64,000 bases of DNA from Anthoceros angustus (GCA_010909165.1 MU008193.1:1-64000); one strand, 5' to 3'. Counted from the stretch's first letter, positions 53,961 through 64,000 are shown. Notes: generated by a model from the letters alone, not told the origin. Made by a program: numbers and translations.

Positions 53961-54882
53961 TCGCCTGAGTAAGGAGAGACATACCGCAAGGATGGTTGGC
54001 TTTGTGTGTTGTTGTGTAGGACTAACTGCCCTCTTGTCACTACATGGGTTTCAAAGACTGTGTGGTGCCTCTCGCGTGGCTCTCCAATTTCTTACGACAT
54101 TCTGGACCAAGTGTCAGTATGCGACACTGGGTGTGCCCTTCTTTTCCGTCCAAGTGTAAAGGAGGTTGGTGCAGTGATAGGGTCGTCCCTTCCTCTACCT
54201 CGGCCCCTCTACCACGCCCACGTTGGGTGTAGAGTACTTGTGAATTATGTTGCCGACTGCCCAAGAGCAACTCAGGATTCCTCCTCCGCAAAGGCACCAA
54301 CTACTTGTGAGAAAGTAATGTTTGCACCGCTTTTGCAAAGTTGGTTTGTGTGGTGACAAATGCCTAGAACTATGTGGCGTAGATGTGAGAAGGAGAGTGA
54401 TAGCCTTCTGCCTCGCTCAAAACATCACCACAGTGAAGCAAGCTTGGCACGAAACCGCGAAACTTGAGTAAGTGATTCTCCACATCGACTATCCTTCCTC
54501 CGAAGGCCATAGAGTTGTTTAGTAGCATTGATACATCCGCCTTTTGCCGCGAACATGTCCTTAAACAATTTATACTGCAGATGGTCTCGCCTTGAGTGTG
54601 TTGAACCATATTCGCCAAGAGCGTATAGGATTATGATATGCGTTTCTTGTCCAGCTTTACCTAAGCTTGAATGTCTCGGATCACCTCTAGGGTTTGCTAA
54701 TGCGGATTTGTGATTTTTCTGCCAACATCCATGAGATCTTGCTCTTCAAGATTGCTCCATTCAAGCTCCCATATTGGGTAATCCGCTAAATCTGTCCTTG
54801 TCTTTCATGTCGATTTGAAAGTGTTGTTTGTATTGTTGTTTTATAATTGTGCATTAGGAGGATTGGGTGGATTAGTTGCCAT
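53961..54882 (-). pseudogene. Cop-3 gag (broken)
   Basis: Start at 54882: MATNPPNPPNAQL, a typical low-complexity copia gag N-terminus, soon frame-broken. KADVSMLLNNSMAFGGRIVD (about 54490-54550) and LKFRGFVPSLL are capsid-like blocks. A knuckle-like region near 54110-54175 (LDGKEGHTQCRI) has lost its first cysteines. RGRGRGAEVEEG near 54185-54225 is the usual basic Gly/Arg linker before the knuckle. Confidence 0.55.
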
Positions 54883-55778
54883 GAGTGGAGGTTTGAGGGA
54901 GGTAGGACTATGCCGAGGTAATCTAGGATACCTATTTGGAGGTGACCACATGCCTATTATTGTACAAAGTTATAAAACCTTCCATTTTACCCTAGAGTAT
55001 AGAGGATCGAGAGTCCCGACCAAACATTCTTGTAAAGACCCTAAGATCTGCTCGTTGGTTCGTGTACTTATCACCAAAGATGGGTCACAATGAGAGATGT
55101 CGACGAGGTATAGCTGCCTAAGAAAATCGAATACTAGGTGGTAATTTTAAGTCGATCCGACCGAGAGACTGTGATAATTTTTGTTCAAAACACCTATCCT
55201 GCTTTTTGTAGTTTGATCCGTCCTTTCTATAGTTTTGATGTGCTAGATGTGCTTGGTCTTTAAGGATTCCTACTGTGAATTTTAGATGTCTAATGGCTAT
55301 GTGGTCTTGCTGAGATGTGTTGTGTTGTGTAGGTAATGCACGGCGAGGCAAAGGCCGCTCTTCTACACGCTGAACAGAGCAGCAATTACAGCGACTACAG
55401 GAATGATACAGGGTTTGAGAAGGTGACTCTTCATCTCCCCAAAACCTGTCTCGATTCCGCCTCGTTCAGGCCATGCCGTGATCGCCACCGTCGCGCTTTG
55501 ATTGCGCCTCCCATTTGCTCACCCAAGATTGTTTGAGCAAATCAAGTAAATTCTTCTTCCTCCAGGGAATGCTCAAGGTCTTCCAAAATGGATGATGTTG
55601 CAAAGAGCTCGTCAAGAATTCGTGAAAAAGAAACGCCTAATTGCGGCTCCAAAAGATCTAATCTTGGGATTGCCATGATGCCGATCGCTAGGGTTAGGAT
55701 TGCCTTCAACAGATGGTGTTGATTTCTTCCATGTTAATGGGGCGGATCCCATGCCATAGGGGATCCGACATGTTCATA
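54883..55778 (-). other. Cop-3 untranslated leader
   Basis: About 0.9 kb between PBS and gag, mixed composition, long for a copia leader. It contains short uninformative frames on both strands. No domain recognised. Confidence 0.4.
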
Positions 55779-55789
55779 GCTCGATACCA
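55779..55789 (-). other. Primer binding site of Cop-3 (tRNA-iMet type)
   Basis: Minus-strand TGGTATCGAGC, identical to the Cop-1a site including the missing A. It abuts the inferred LTR end. Confidence 0.6.
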
Positions 55790-56032
55790 TAAAGTGGATT
55801 AAGATATCACCATGCCGATACTTGAGAGTGGCAACAAAACTAGAGCGCGAACTAGTGTGATGAGCTAAAAAGATAATCGTACTTAGGGTTCAATGAAACA
55901 ATAAAGAAAAGTGAGGTAATCGCTTTTTAACCTAATAACTTAATAACCTATTGAAACGTTATTCACGTTAGTTAACCCGTGATCATTCATAACCACGCAG
56001 TTAGTGTCCGCTTAACGTAACGCGATTCCACA
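55790..56032 (-). repeat. Cop-3 5' LTR
   Basis: About 243 AT-rich bases. On the minus strand it starts TGTGGAATCGCG at 56032 and ends at the PBS. Composition changes sharply to GC-rich beyond 56032. There is no second LTR copy in the window, so boundaries are inferred. Confidence 0.45.
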
Positions 56033-56749
56033 CCTCATGGCCTGTGGGCCCCTATAGTCAGGCGCCTTGGTCTGGTGGCTTGATGATCAACAATTCTCCT
56101 TTTTCCCTCCGCCACGAGACTCTTACGTCGCTAAAGAGGCTGCCAGAGGCCGGGCGCCTTAAAAGACAGAGCGAGGTAGGTGGTGCCGAGCGAGTGATCA
56201 TGAAATCCGCCTGAAGCCGCCGCCGAGAATGGCCTTCGGGCCGCCACGGGAGAACCAAGCCCTTCGCCGCCTGAATCGCTGTGAGTCTGCAGGATTGACA
56301 TCAGAAGCGCAGAAGGCCGCTGGCCGCTTACGCATTTCCTTATCGCATGTGCCTTGAGCGTGGTTACTTGCCCCACAAGCATCGCAACCTTGTACGATCC
56401 TCGTCCGCCGCATGCCTCGGCCCCCTCGACTGGCCCAAGTGGCGCCTGCCAAAAATACGCCTCCCATTCCAAGTTACCCTTCTCGGCGCGATTATCGCGA
56501 CTTACTCCCACCGGAGTACCGGACTACCATGGTCACTCCTTAGCGCGGTCCGAAAGCCATCAAACCGGCCACTCGGAGTGCGGTCCGAGTCCCATGTCTA
56601 CCTCGAAGTGCGGTCAGTCCCACTGCTACTCGGGAGTGCGATCTCGAGTACCCTTCTTACCCATCCCGGCCTTATTTCCTCTTCCGCCTTTTATTTCCTC
56701 ACTCCAAAACAAAAAAACTAGCTATTACCCTCTGGAGGCCTACCCCACA
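56033..56749 (-). other. Unresolved fragment with CCHC zinc knuckle and FamB-like LTR start
   Basis: On the minus strand the first ~110 bases from 56749 (TGTGGGGTAGG..., T-run, GAGTG, GGAAATAAGG) resemble the FamB LTR start at 51568. Further on, 56330-56371 encodes a perfect knuckle CDACGASNHAQGTC followed by DKEMRKRP, in a 126-codon open stretch (56131-56511). A short tandem repeat lies at 56569-56660. A distant FamB-like LTR joined to a gag fragment, or a LINE ORF1-type nucleic-acid-binding protein, are both possible. Confidence 0.35.
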
Positions 56750-56938
56750 CCTGCCAGGAAGTATGGAAGAAATTCGCTTCCTCCTTTAGTCCTCCAACAA
56801 CACCTTTGGCCGGAGGCAACCACAATGGTGAGGGCCAAGGGTCGCTGCATTTTATCAAGACCCAATTGCCTAGCCCACGAGCCCCAGGACCAGGAGGAGG
56901 CTGTAAGAGGGCCCCCCACCACTCTTGCTCCAAGGACC
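56750..56938 (+). other. Short FamB-LTR-like fragment
   Basis: 56745-56800 (ACACCTG..GGAAGTATGGAAGAAATTC...) resembles 43225-43270 and 52910-52945 of the FamB LTRs on the plus strand, opposite to the neighbouring minus-strand similarity. The remainder to 56938 is GC-rich and unassigned. Confidence 0.35.
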
Positions 56939-57198
56939 GCTCAAGGATTGTGTGGGCACATGATGGTGGAAAGAGGAGGAGAGGAGGAGGCAAGAGTAGC
57001 TCTCTCACATTGAGATGAGGCTTGGAGGGGATTTATACCCTCCAATAGGGCTCCCTAGGAAGCTCCACAAGAAGCCCCTAGGAAGGAGCACAAGAAGCTT
57101 CCTAGTGATTAGCTTAAGCTAAACTAATGATACTTAACTGACACCTAACTTAGACTAAGTGTATTAGTCTAAGTACATTGGGCTTTAATACCCTTACA
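56939..57198 (-). repeat. Cop-2b 3' LTR (~260 bp)
   Basis: On the minus strand starts TGTAAGGGTATTAAAGCCC at 57198 and ends near 56939 with a damaged ATCC..GAGC (5' copy: ATCCTTCAAGCA). The TATA element TATAAAT lies at 57030-57036 (minus). Confidence 0.65.
57030..57036 (-). promoter_or_regulatory. TATA box of Cop-2b 3' LTR
   Basis: TATAAAT on the minus strand in the context GGGTATAAATCCCCTCC; the equivalent in the 5' LTR is at 61967-61973. Confidence 0.6.
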
Positions 57199-57209
57199 AC
57201 CTCCCACTT
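57199..57209 (-). other. Polypurine tract of Cop-2b
   Basis: Minus-strand AAGTGGGAGGT adjoining the LTR start; identical to Cop-2a at 23343-23353. Confidence 0.75.
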
Positions 57210-57730
57210 AAAGGCCAATTTACCTTCAGAGGAGAATGGACTATCTCATGCCCATGTCCGAGCTTGTGCAAATTGTCGTAGAGAGTCCCTTGGTAAGAAT
57301 ATCTCAGGTTCTGGTGTGAACCTTGACAAGTTGTACCCTCTTGTCATCAACACCTCTCGAATGAAGTGATACTTCACATCCACATGTTTAGTCTTCGCAT
57401 GAAACATCGGATTCTTTGCCAATAGCACCTATCACAATGCAACACCGGCACAACCTTGATCCCCAAGTCTCCACTAAACGAGCAAGCCATATGGCTTCCT
57501 TGCAAGCCTCGCTTGTGCAACATACTCGGCCTGGTAGATAGCGTAATGCACGATCGCAAACGAGATCGCCATGAGATCGCCTCCAAAGGCACGTGAAGAC
57601 ATAACTGATGTGGACCTCCTTTTGTCCATATCCTCGAGATAATCCACATGCATCTTCACTACCCAACCACACATGCATCTTCACTACCAATAAACCTCGC
57701 TAACCACTCCTAACGCAAAGGCAATGTCGA
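57210..57730 (-). pseudogene. Cop-2b RNase H (broken)
   Basis: DMDKRRSTS-type block (57590-57640), AIYQAEYVAQA near 57510-57545, SEACKEAIWLARLVETWG near 57460-57515 in another frame, NPMFHAKTKHVDVKYHFIRE (about 57355-57415) and the tail up to 57215. These are the conserved copia RNase H and tail blocks, including the KTKHVDVKYHFIR signature. Confidence 0.75.
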
Positions 57731-58570
57731 CGGTAGCAATCATTGCATACATCAAACTCCCTACATTGATGAGTATGGGACCTTCTCCATTTCAGCTTTG
57801 TCCTCCTCGAGCTTGGGCAATCCGCGCTTGAAAGTTTCACATATGGAGGCAATGGAGTACCCAATGGCTTCCTTCTCCATGTTGAAACGTTGAAGCACTA
57901 ATGTATTCCGTCTCGAGACAAATAAAGGACGCTTATGTCTTCGACGACGCATGCCAAGTATATGGCTCGCCTCCCAAGTCTCGCTATTTCAAAGTGAGCA
58001 TTCAACTTTGACTTCAACAAATCTCATCAAGATCGCTCCCAAAGAATTAGCATATCATCCACATAGAGGATCAAAATGAGCAAGCTTTGATCCTTAGCTT
58101 GCTTCAGATAGAGGCAATGATCCTCATCGCCACGCTTTGTAGCCTTGAGAAAGCATAAATGAGTGGAACTTGTGATACCACTGGGTGCTGTTTCAAACCA
58201 TAAAGGCTCTTCCTCAACCTCGCACACCGATTCTCTTGCCCTTCTCAACAAAACCTTCTCGTTGCCGCATGTATCTTGAAGGTCACCATGCAAGAATGCC
58301 GCCTTGACATCCATCCGCATAAGTTCCATATCATCCGCAACCAAAGCAAGAACACATCGCAAAGTTGTCATTTTGACTCGGTGAGAAAATCTCATCAAAG
58401 TCAATGCCTCGTTGTTGCTTGAAACCCTTAGCAACCAATCGTGCCTTGTACTTTGGTTTGCTATGACCTTCATCTTGTACACCCATTTGCACTGAGTGCC
58501 TTCTTATCCTAGGCAACCAAACCAACTCCCAAGTTTGGTTCTTATGCAAATAATTCATCGATCGCATGGC
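57731..58570 (-). pseudogene. Cop-2b reverse transcriptase (broken)
   Basis: RVT_2: KYKARLVAKGFKQQRGIDFD (about 58395-58455), FSPSQNDNFAM, MRMDVKAAFLHGDLQD (about 58265-58320), CLYLKQAKDQSLLILILYVD (about 58055-58115) ending in the catalytic YVDD, and MEKEAIGYSIASICETF near 57830-57885. 151 codons are open at 58027-58482. Motif A (DVKAAFLHG) and the YVDD box are both present. Confidence 0.8.
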
Positions 58571-59660
58571 CTTCTCCCACTTCTGTTACTGCTGACATGG
58601 CCTCTTTGTAAGAAGAGGGTTCCCCACAATCACAAGATACATAATCCAGATGGATCATCCCGCTGAGGTCGTAATCCGCCTCGACCTAAAGCACGTGCAC
58701 CTCTATAGGAGCTTGTTCGACTTTTCATCTATCGGTGGAGGAATGTGCTCCGCACATTACCACTATCAACCCGCCATGATGATCATGTCCATCTTCTTGA
58801 AGATCACCCTTCGCACCTCCACAGCTTGGAGTAGGCTTCGTGCATCTTGTTCTCATTGAAGAACACGTTAGTACGAACAACCTTTCTAGCCTCGATCCCA
58901 CAAACGGTATCCCATCTCACTGAATCACCATAGCCAAGAAAAATACATTTCTTGGACTTAGGTGCCAACTTGTCCCGAAACTCTTTTGGAACATGGCAAG
59001 ATGCCTCACGCCCAAACACTCGCAGATGCTTGTAGGATGGTTTCTTTCCGCACCATAGCTCGAACTCGCTCATCAAATTTTATTAGGAGATCGTTAATAA
59101 GATGAACTGCAGAGACACGCCGCCCAAAACCCATTAGGCAATCCGAGTTTGACAACAAACTACGCATCCTCTCCGAATGGTTCTGCTCATCCGCCACCAC
59201 ACCATTTTGTGGAGGAGTATACGAAATTCTTTTGATTCCCTTGGAATCAGAATGACCGAAAGCTGAAACATACTTCCACCATTATCCGCCCTTAGACACT
59301 TCAATCGGCTGATCGATTCTCTACAAGGGTGACAAATTTCAAACACCGTAACTTCATCCTTTTTCCTCAAAGGATAAACCCACACCTTGCGTGAGAAATC
59401 ATCTATGAAAGTGACAAAATAGAGGCACCGCCTAATGATGTAAGAGGCATAGGTCCACATACATCACGTGAACCAACTCAAGAGGTTTACTTCTACTTTT
59501 CTTGTTCGATGTGATGATTTTGTCTGCTTCCCATATAAACAAAGGCTCACACATCGAGAGATCGAGAAGTTAAGAACAGGATATAACCGTAACGAGATAA
59601 AACCTTCATTCCCTTCTCGAGACATATGTCCTAACCGCAATGCCACAAGGAAACATTTTG
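58571..59660 (-). pseudogene. Cop-2b GAG-pre-integrase and integrase (broken)
   Basis: N-terminal zinc region: LRLGHMSREGNEGF (about 59590-59640) and LCLYGKQTKSSHRTRKVEVN near 59480-59545. Core: LYFVTFIDDFSRKVWVYPLR (about 59365-59425) and the second acidic block CLRADNGG near 59285-59310. The glutamate region is frame-broken near 59150-59220. C-terminal domain: ELWCGKKPSYKHLRVFG near 59015-59065, then KEFRDKLAPKSKKCIFLGYG near 58930-58990. Confidence 0.75.
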
Positions 59661-60829
59661 GCTCGCACGATCACATGATCGATGTGTTTACTCAAGTGAG
59701 TACAAAGTGCCACACTTCGATCCACGAGCTAACACAAGAGAACCTTTGGAGATCTTCCAAGAGTGATCCCCAAACCAAGTGGTAACCAAAGATCATCCAA
59801 GCCCCGCGCTAATCATGCTCTTGTCAACTTAACATGCCTAACGCCCTTCAAAGATGAATGAAGATCCGTTGTCAAACTTGAGTTGCACATCACCACGCCG
59901 CGATCCGGCATAGTTATTTCCAAGCCTAACGCATCCTTTCCTTGTAGCATCATACGCTAAACCACTCTATGAGGAGTAACATGGAAAGATGCACCGAGTC
60001 AATTATCCAATTGCGTAATAAATGACTATCCACGCAGATTCAAGTAAGAAGAGATAAGGACATCTCCGCCTCAACCGTAGTTTAACTCTTCCAACCGATG
60101 CATAAGTCGCCTTCTTGTCGCCCCGCTTCTCTTTTCCTTGGTCCTTTTGAACTTCTCGCACTCTCTTTGAAGTGACCCTTTGTGACAATAGTGACACTCC
60201 ACATTCTTGTTACGACTACGAGATTTGCTACGAGAGAAGCTTCGTCCGTTGCTTCCCTTCGCAGCGGGACCTCCCTCTCACTATGAGGGCACCGGGAACC
60301 TTTGGAAGGTTCCATATTTTTCCTGCTCACCTCCTCGCCATGTGCTACCTTCTACATTTACAATGGTAAGACCACTAGGGAATTACTCGAGTGCATTTAA
60401 AGGTGTCCCAACTCTCCGTAATGTGACCATAAAACATAGCTCACTAACTGGGAATGTGATACCTTGAGATGAGAGTCGCTGAAAATGGTATTGAAATCAT
60501 TCGATGATCGGACATCCTCGTCCCTTCCTTCATCTTCAAGTCCACCAGCTTTCAACCAATACACCGAAGCCGCACTTTGCTTCTCATACAGTCACATGCC
60601 TACCACATCGTAACTCGTGGTCTTATCTTTCACATTGAAGTACACTGCTTTTGACAATGTTAGCATGATAGTAGATCTAGCAAGCTCATCCAGTCCCGCC
60701 ACTCATCCTGTCATACTATCGGTTTGACGCCTAACAACTTTATGGGCTTGATCCGCTCGCTACTAGAACATTATACACTTGTTCTTTCCAACGGAAGTTA
60801 GTACCATCTAACTTCTCGATATTGAACAT
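59661..60829 (-). pseudogene. Cop-2b gag and protease (broken)
   Basis: Start at 60829: MFNIEKLDGTNFRWKEQVYN, the typical copia gag N-terminus. The capsid part is frame-broken between 60250 and 60740. A zinc knuckle lies near 60165-60215 as CHYCHKG...ECEKF with a frame break, followed by the basic KRTKEKRGDKKATYA. The protease is seen near 59960-60015: the strand encodes DNWIID and SGASFHVTPH once a short deletion is allowed for, so the catalytic DSG is disrupted in the given sequence. Confidence 0.65.
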
Positions 60830-61875
60830 GACCTCGATGATGAAGACATCATGACTCAAAATCGATACAGATAAAACACTCGACTCGCCTTGTCGAAAAG
60901 TCAAAGAAGAAAACTCACCACCGTGGCCCGTGTATTTTGCTCGCTCATTCCACGAGTATTTTGCCGAATATTTCACGATTTCGCCACCGCCCGCGCTCGG
61001 CACTCATCGCCGTGCCGCCACCCGCTCACGCCGCGCAAGGCCAAGACGGCCACCGCTGGCGCATCACGACGGGTTACGCTGGCGCGCCCAAGACGGCGCC
61101 GCGCTGCCATGCTGCCGCGGCCACTGCCGCGGCGGTCGGCGCAGTGCACCGCTGGCGCCGCGCTGCGCGGCCGCGCTGCTACCAAGGGCCGCTGGCCAGC
61201 GGCCACCGGCGGCTCGCCGGGCGGCTGCACCGCGCTCGCGGGCCACTGGCCAAGGCGACCCGCGGCTCAAGGCCAAGCGGGCCGCGCTCAGCAGCGCCGG
61301 GCTCGCGGCGGCCGGGCCGCGGCCACCGCTGGCGCTGGCGTTTGGCGCTGGCGGCTCGCTTCGCGGCGGGCGCCGGCTGCTGCTCTGCCGCTGCTGGGCG
61401 ACGGGTGCGGCTGGCGCCGGCGCTGCTCGCGCCGCGGCCGCTGGCGCCAAGGCTGCGGCAAGCGGGCGCCGCGCTTCTCTGCTGGGCTTGCGGCCGCTGC
61501 GCGCGGGCGAGTAAGGCTGCGGCCGGCGCGGGCGCCTCGCCGGGAAGGTTGCTCGGGCGGCCACCGCTGTTGGCCGGCTGCGCCCGCTCCTCGCTACTCG
61601 CGCCAAGGCTCGGCGCCCGCGCGCCCACGGCGCCGCTGTGGCGCTGCCGGGCGGGGCCGCTGGCTCAAGGCGCCGCTGGCCAAGGCCGCCCCCGCTGGGG
61701 CCGCGGCACGGCCCGACGCTCCACAGGCCCGCGCCCGCGCTGGGGTCGCGTCACGCTTGCTGGGCCGCGGCCCGTGAGGCTCGCCGCGGCGGCGGCATCT
61801 GCCGCACCGATCACTGCAACTCCACGAGCTCACCTCAGCTAGAAAATTCTAGCATCACAACACAACCAAAACCAA
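60830..61875 (-). other. Cop-2b leader with extreme GC-rich block
   Basis: About 1 kb between PBS and gag. 60970-61800 is strikingly GC-rich and built from degenerate short units such as GCTGGC, GGCCAAGGC and GCGGCC. Long open frames of up to ~300 codons occur on both strands, in several frames at once, which is a composition effect. It may be an acquired GC-rich repeat or structured leader RNA. No gene is supported. Confidence 0.55.
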
Positions 61876-61886
61876 GGCTCCGATAC
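61876..61886 (-). other. Primer binding site of Cop-2b (tRNA-iMet type)
   Basis: Minus-strand GTATCGGAGCC, preceded by A rather than TG; consensus TGGTATCAGAGCC. It differs from consensus at the same position (A after TATC) where Cop-1a and Cop-3 lack a base. Confidence 0.6.
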
Positions 61887-61984
61887 TGCTTGAAGGATCG
61901 TATTTAAAGACAAGAGGAGAGGAGGAGGCAAGTGTAACCTCTCACATTGAGATGAGGCTTGAGGGTATTTATACCTCCAATAGG
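61887..61984 (-). repeat. Cop-2b 5' LTR, truncated by insertion
   Basis: 98 bases matching the 3' LTR (GGAGAGGAGGAGGCAAG..., CTCACATTGAGATGAGGCTT, TATTTATACC..TCCAATAGG), ending at the PBS on one side and at a FamA LTR terminus on the other. The rest would lie beyond the window. Confidence 0.7.
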
Positions 61985-62801
61985 TGTGGTAGGGAAAACC
62001 CCGGGTCTTCCGAGATTCTCCCACTCAGGGCCACACTTATCCCACTGCCGCCAGCGCTGGGTTTCGGCCCCATGAGACTTGTGTGAAAGTTCGAGGTCTT
62101 GTGGATGACCGGTCGCCACTGCTGACACACTTTCATTCCTCTAAACAAGCAAGGCGCCTCTACTCCCTATTACGTTGCTTGCCCCACCGCACCGCTCGAA
62201 AAATCACCAATCCTCGACCCACACGACACAACACAATTGTGTGTCCGCCTTAGCAATGAGGGAGCCTATCATCACGGCGGGACCCCGATCCACACCGATA
62301 ACCGTCCCTACTTAAGACCACTCTTTCCACTCGGGGGAGCGCTTTTACTTGTGATTTGGGATCTGCCCCTTAGGCTCGCTCCCTGTGGCCTTCTAACGCC
62401 TACAATCTATTCCTCTACTCATCTCCTCATCCTCCTATTCTAACCTCGGCTTATCGGGCTCGACCGCCCTTATGGCACAGGGGTGGCCCACCAACAAGTT
62501 CTTCCTTGGGCTTGCTATGAGTTTGACACCAATGAGAACCTCTGGAGTCTTTCCTCAGAGTCTACCCTCGTCGAAAGTTCCCCAGCATTGCCACACACCC
62601 AAAGCAAAGCAATTTCAAAGAACCATTCACAAGGGGAGCAACTCGTTAGGCGCCAGTGAGCAAGCCCTCCACCAGCACTCCGACCACCGCGACTTCCTCT
62701 CTACCAGACTGCGTTGGCTCATGCGTAAATTCCTTTACAAGGGCAAAGGACTCATGAGTATGGAAGCAAGACGTGATACTTTACTTTGTGAAATCCTCCT
62801 C

Positions 62802-62809
62802 CTCTTATA
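62802..62809 (-). promoter_or_regulatory. TATA box of the 61985-64000 LTR
   Basis: TATAAGAG on the minus strand in the conserved CCTATAAGAGGAGGAGG context. Confidence 0.55.
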
Positions 62810-63771
62810 GGAGGCTTCCACATACAATTCCCTTAGGTGACTACCGCAGTCACCTTTCCAATATTCTTTTTATTTCCTACGCCAGATTTAATGCCCGGCA
62901 CCTAAGTCCATTGTCCGATCCTTGGTAAATTCTATTCTAGTAACTTCACCTAAGATCATCTTAAAGGATGTCACCACACCACTTATCCTTTCTATTCTCC
63001 CACTCAAAGATTTATGGTCTTGACCATACCTAGTCCTCACCGGAATAGTGGCGGTCCTTGGTGGATTGGCTTCCTTGCCCTCTTTGCTCTCGCCCTTCCC
63101 AAATTCTGGTTGCCTTCCAAGGGCAAGTACAATTTTGCCCTTCCTCCGCGGGTGCCCGATTCCTCCATCATCCCAAGCAACCGCACTCGCGCCACTTGCC
63201 CTTCTTTCCAGCCTCACCGCCGCCTCCTTTTCCAAGGGCACCCTACGCGGTAGTCGGCGATCATCAGCCGACATCATCATGGTAGTCCGATCTTCATCTT
63301 CTTCTTCTCCCCATCTACGCTTGCCTCTTGGGTTGGAATCTTCCGTGCTCCTTTCCTCTGTTGATTTGTCCATACCTATCATGGAGCATTCAGATTTTCC
63401 TCCCCAATTGTCACGATTTCACTAATCCCTCCCTTTTGATCGCCTCCTTGGCTCGGCCCTTCCTCGCCTGGGTGAGGGAACTTCACCCTCCTTCTTCCTT
63501 AACGGACGGATCCCGCCTCTCCTGGTGGACCTCCCACCTCCTCTTCTATTCTGAGGGTGCCCCCCCGGCCCTTCCTCGCAGCCTGCTGACTCCCAGCCTC
63601 ACAACAAGTTGTTGCCCACCCCTAGTCCCGCATCACGCGTAGAGTTGTTCACCACGGGCAGACCACTGTGGTAGGTCACCTACCATGGTAGGGTGACTGA
63701 GGGCGAGGGCTGTCCCCTCCTGCTCCTCACGCCATCCTCGCCTCGGCCTTCTTTCTCCACCTTCCGACTCC

Positions 63772-64000
63772 CTAGACTGAGTCCATGTCACTGTAGCCCC
63801 GCCGGGTCTGAGGGCTTCCACCGCACTTGCCGCAGCCTCCTTCCCTGTCATCATCATGAGGACCTATTGTCCTCCCTTCACCAACTGTGAGAATCTCAAT
63901 GTTGGCCTTCAAAATCCCATTATGGAGGTGAGCCCCCAAGTTATGATACCGTGATTTGAGATCATCAACTCCGCGGGCCACTCTCCATCCTCACACCTAC
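63772..64000 (-). pseudogene. C-terminal end of the U3 reading frame, fifth copy
   Basis: Open on the minus strand from 63981 to 63772. VDDLKSRYHNLGAHLHN, GILKANIEILTVGEGRTIG and PHDDD correspond to EIDDLQMQYHSLG, LKANNEILAKRRTLG and PHDDD in the other LTRs. Conservation of the protein pattern despite nucleotide divergence is the best support that this was a real coding sequence. Confidence 0.55.

Larger units (their letters stand above)
53171..56032 (-). mobile_element. Ty1/copia retrotransposon Cop-3, 5' half only
   Basis: Minus strand: 5' LTR 55790-56032, PBS 55779-55789, leader, gag, protease, GAG-pre-integrase and the beginning of integrase. It is then cut at about 53171 against the FamB-1 3' LTR. 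Reverse transcriptase, RNase H and 3' LTR are absent from the window. Different family from Cop-1 and Cop-2. Confidence 0.65.
56939..61984 (-). mobile_element. Ty1/copia retrotransposon Cop-2b, nearly complete
   Basis: Minus strand: 5' LTR fragment 61887-61984 (interrupted by a FamA LTR), PBS 61876-61886, a long GC-rich leader, gag, protease, integrase, reverse transcriptase, RNase H, polypurine tract and 3' LTR 56939-57198. Same family as Cop-2a. Both LTRs share the block with TATTTATACC...CTCCAATAGG. Frames are broken, but less so than in Cop-1. Confidence 0.8.
61985..64000 (-). repeat. FamA LTR (minus), partial: R-U5 and part of U3
   Basis: Begins TGTGGTAGGG (reverse complement of the FamA LTR end CCCTACCACA) inside the Cop-2b 5' LTR, with left flank ATAGG. 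It contains the TATA box (62802-62809), motif clusters d (63235-63290) and c (63620-63700), and the end of the U3 reading frame. More substitutions than the other copies suggest an older or different subfamily. Whether it belongs to a full element cannot be seen. Confidence 0.75.

Noticed and set aside
60890-61842. Open frames of 295-301 codons on the plus strand in the GC-rich block
   Set aside because: Several frames on both strands are open together and the translations are Ala/Arg/Gly/Pro low complexity. The block lies in the leader of a minus-strand copia element, so this is a composition effect.
1-64000. tRNA or rRNA genes, bacterial or organellar inserts
   Set aside because: I saw no tRNA-like cloverleaf, rRNA core sequence or plastid/mitochondrial gene. 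Only primer-site complements of tRNA ends are present.

Overview
The window looks like plant nuclear heterochromatin from a species with a large, repeat-rich genome. All recognisable coding sequence is LTR-retrotransposon gag-pol. Its Ty1/copia and Ty3/gypsy (OTA/Tat-like) lineages, initiator-tRNA-Met-type and tRNA-Asp-type primer sites and TGTG...CACA LTR ends are typical of angiosperms. I found no host gene, tRNA, rRNA or prokaryotic feature. The species cannot be named from this sequence.

Layout, left to right. (1) 1-6884: copia element Cop-1a (+), with the tail of its 5' LTR, a PBS, broken gag-pol and a 3' LTR. It appears to sit inside an older copia element, Cop-2a. (2) 6885-7324 and 22832-23417: the two halves of the 3' part of Cop-2a, split by a complete giant gypsy element, FamA-1 (7330-22826, +). 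FamA-1 has two ~5.0 kb LTRs and a perfect 5-bp target duplication CATTG. (3) 23418-33735: a minus-strand FamA-2 (3' LTR plus gag-pol interior). On its right it meets a plus-strand FamA LTR (33736-37868), so the two flanking LTRs face opposite ways. (4) 37869-41864: Cop-1b (+), beginning abruptly at the gag zinc knuckle. (5) 41865-~53170: a second giant-LTR gypsy family, FamB-1 (+), with a 4.4 kb 5' LTR, gag-pol and a truncated 3' LTR. (6) ~53171-56032: the 5' half of a third copia family, Cop-3 (-). (7) 56033-56938: an unresolved mosaic with a CCHC zinc knuckle. (8) 56939-61984: Cop-2b (-), a nearly full copia element with an unusual ~0.9 kb very GC-rich leader. Its 5' LTR is interrupted by (9) 61985-64000, a further FamA LTR (-).

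The most unusual content is in the giant LTRs. FamA LTRs (five copies here) carry, upstream of their TATA box, a degenerate but recognisable long reading frame. It starts with a basic MPRGKGK-like N-terminus, continues through a coiled-coil-like region and ends in a conserved DDL...LKAN.EIL...GPHDDD segment. The same LTRs carry up to four clusters of short near-palindromes (core CCTACCATGGTAGG). FamB LTRs also carry coding-like, Glu/Arg-rich sequence in U3 and share the TATAAGAG promoter core, polypurine tract and terminal bases of FamA.

Every gag-pol is broken by many frameshifts. Copies of one family differ far more by 1-5 base indels than by substitutions. This suggests that much of the damage may be consensus or assembly error rather than age, and coordinates inside coding regions are therefore approximate.
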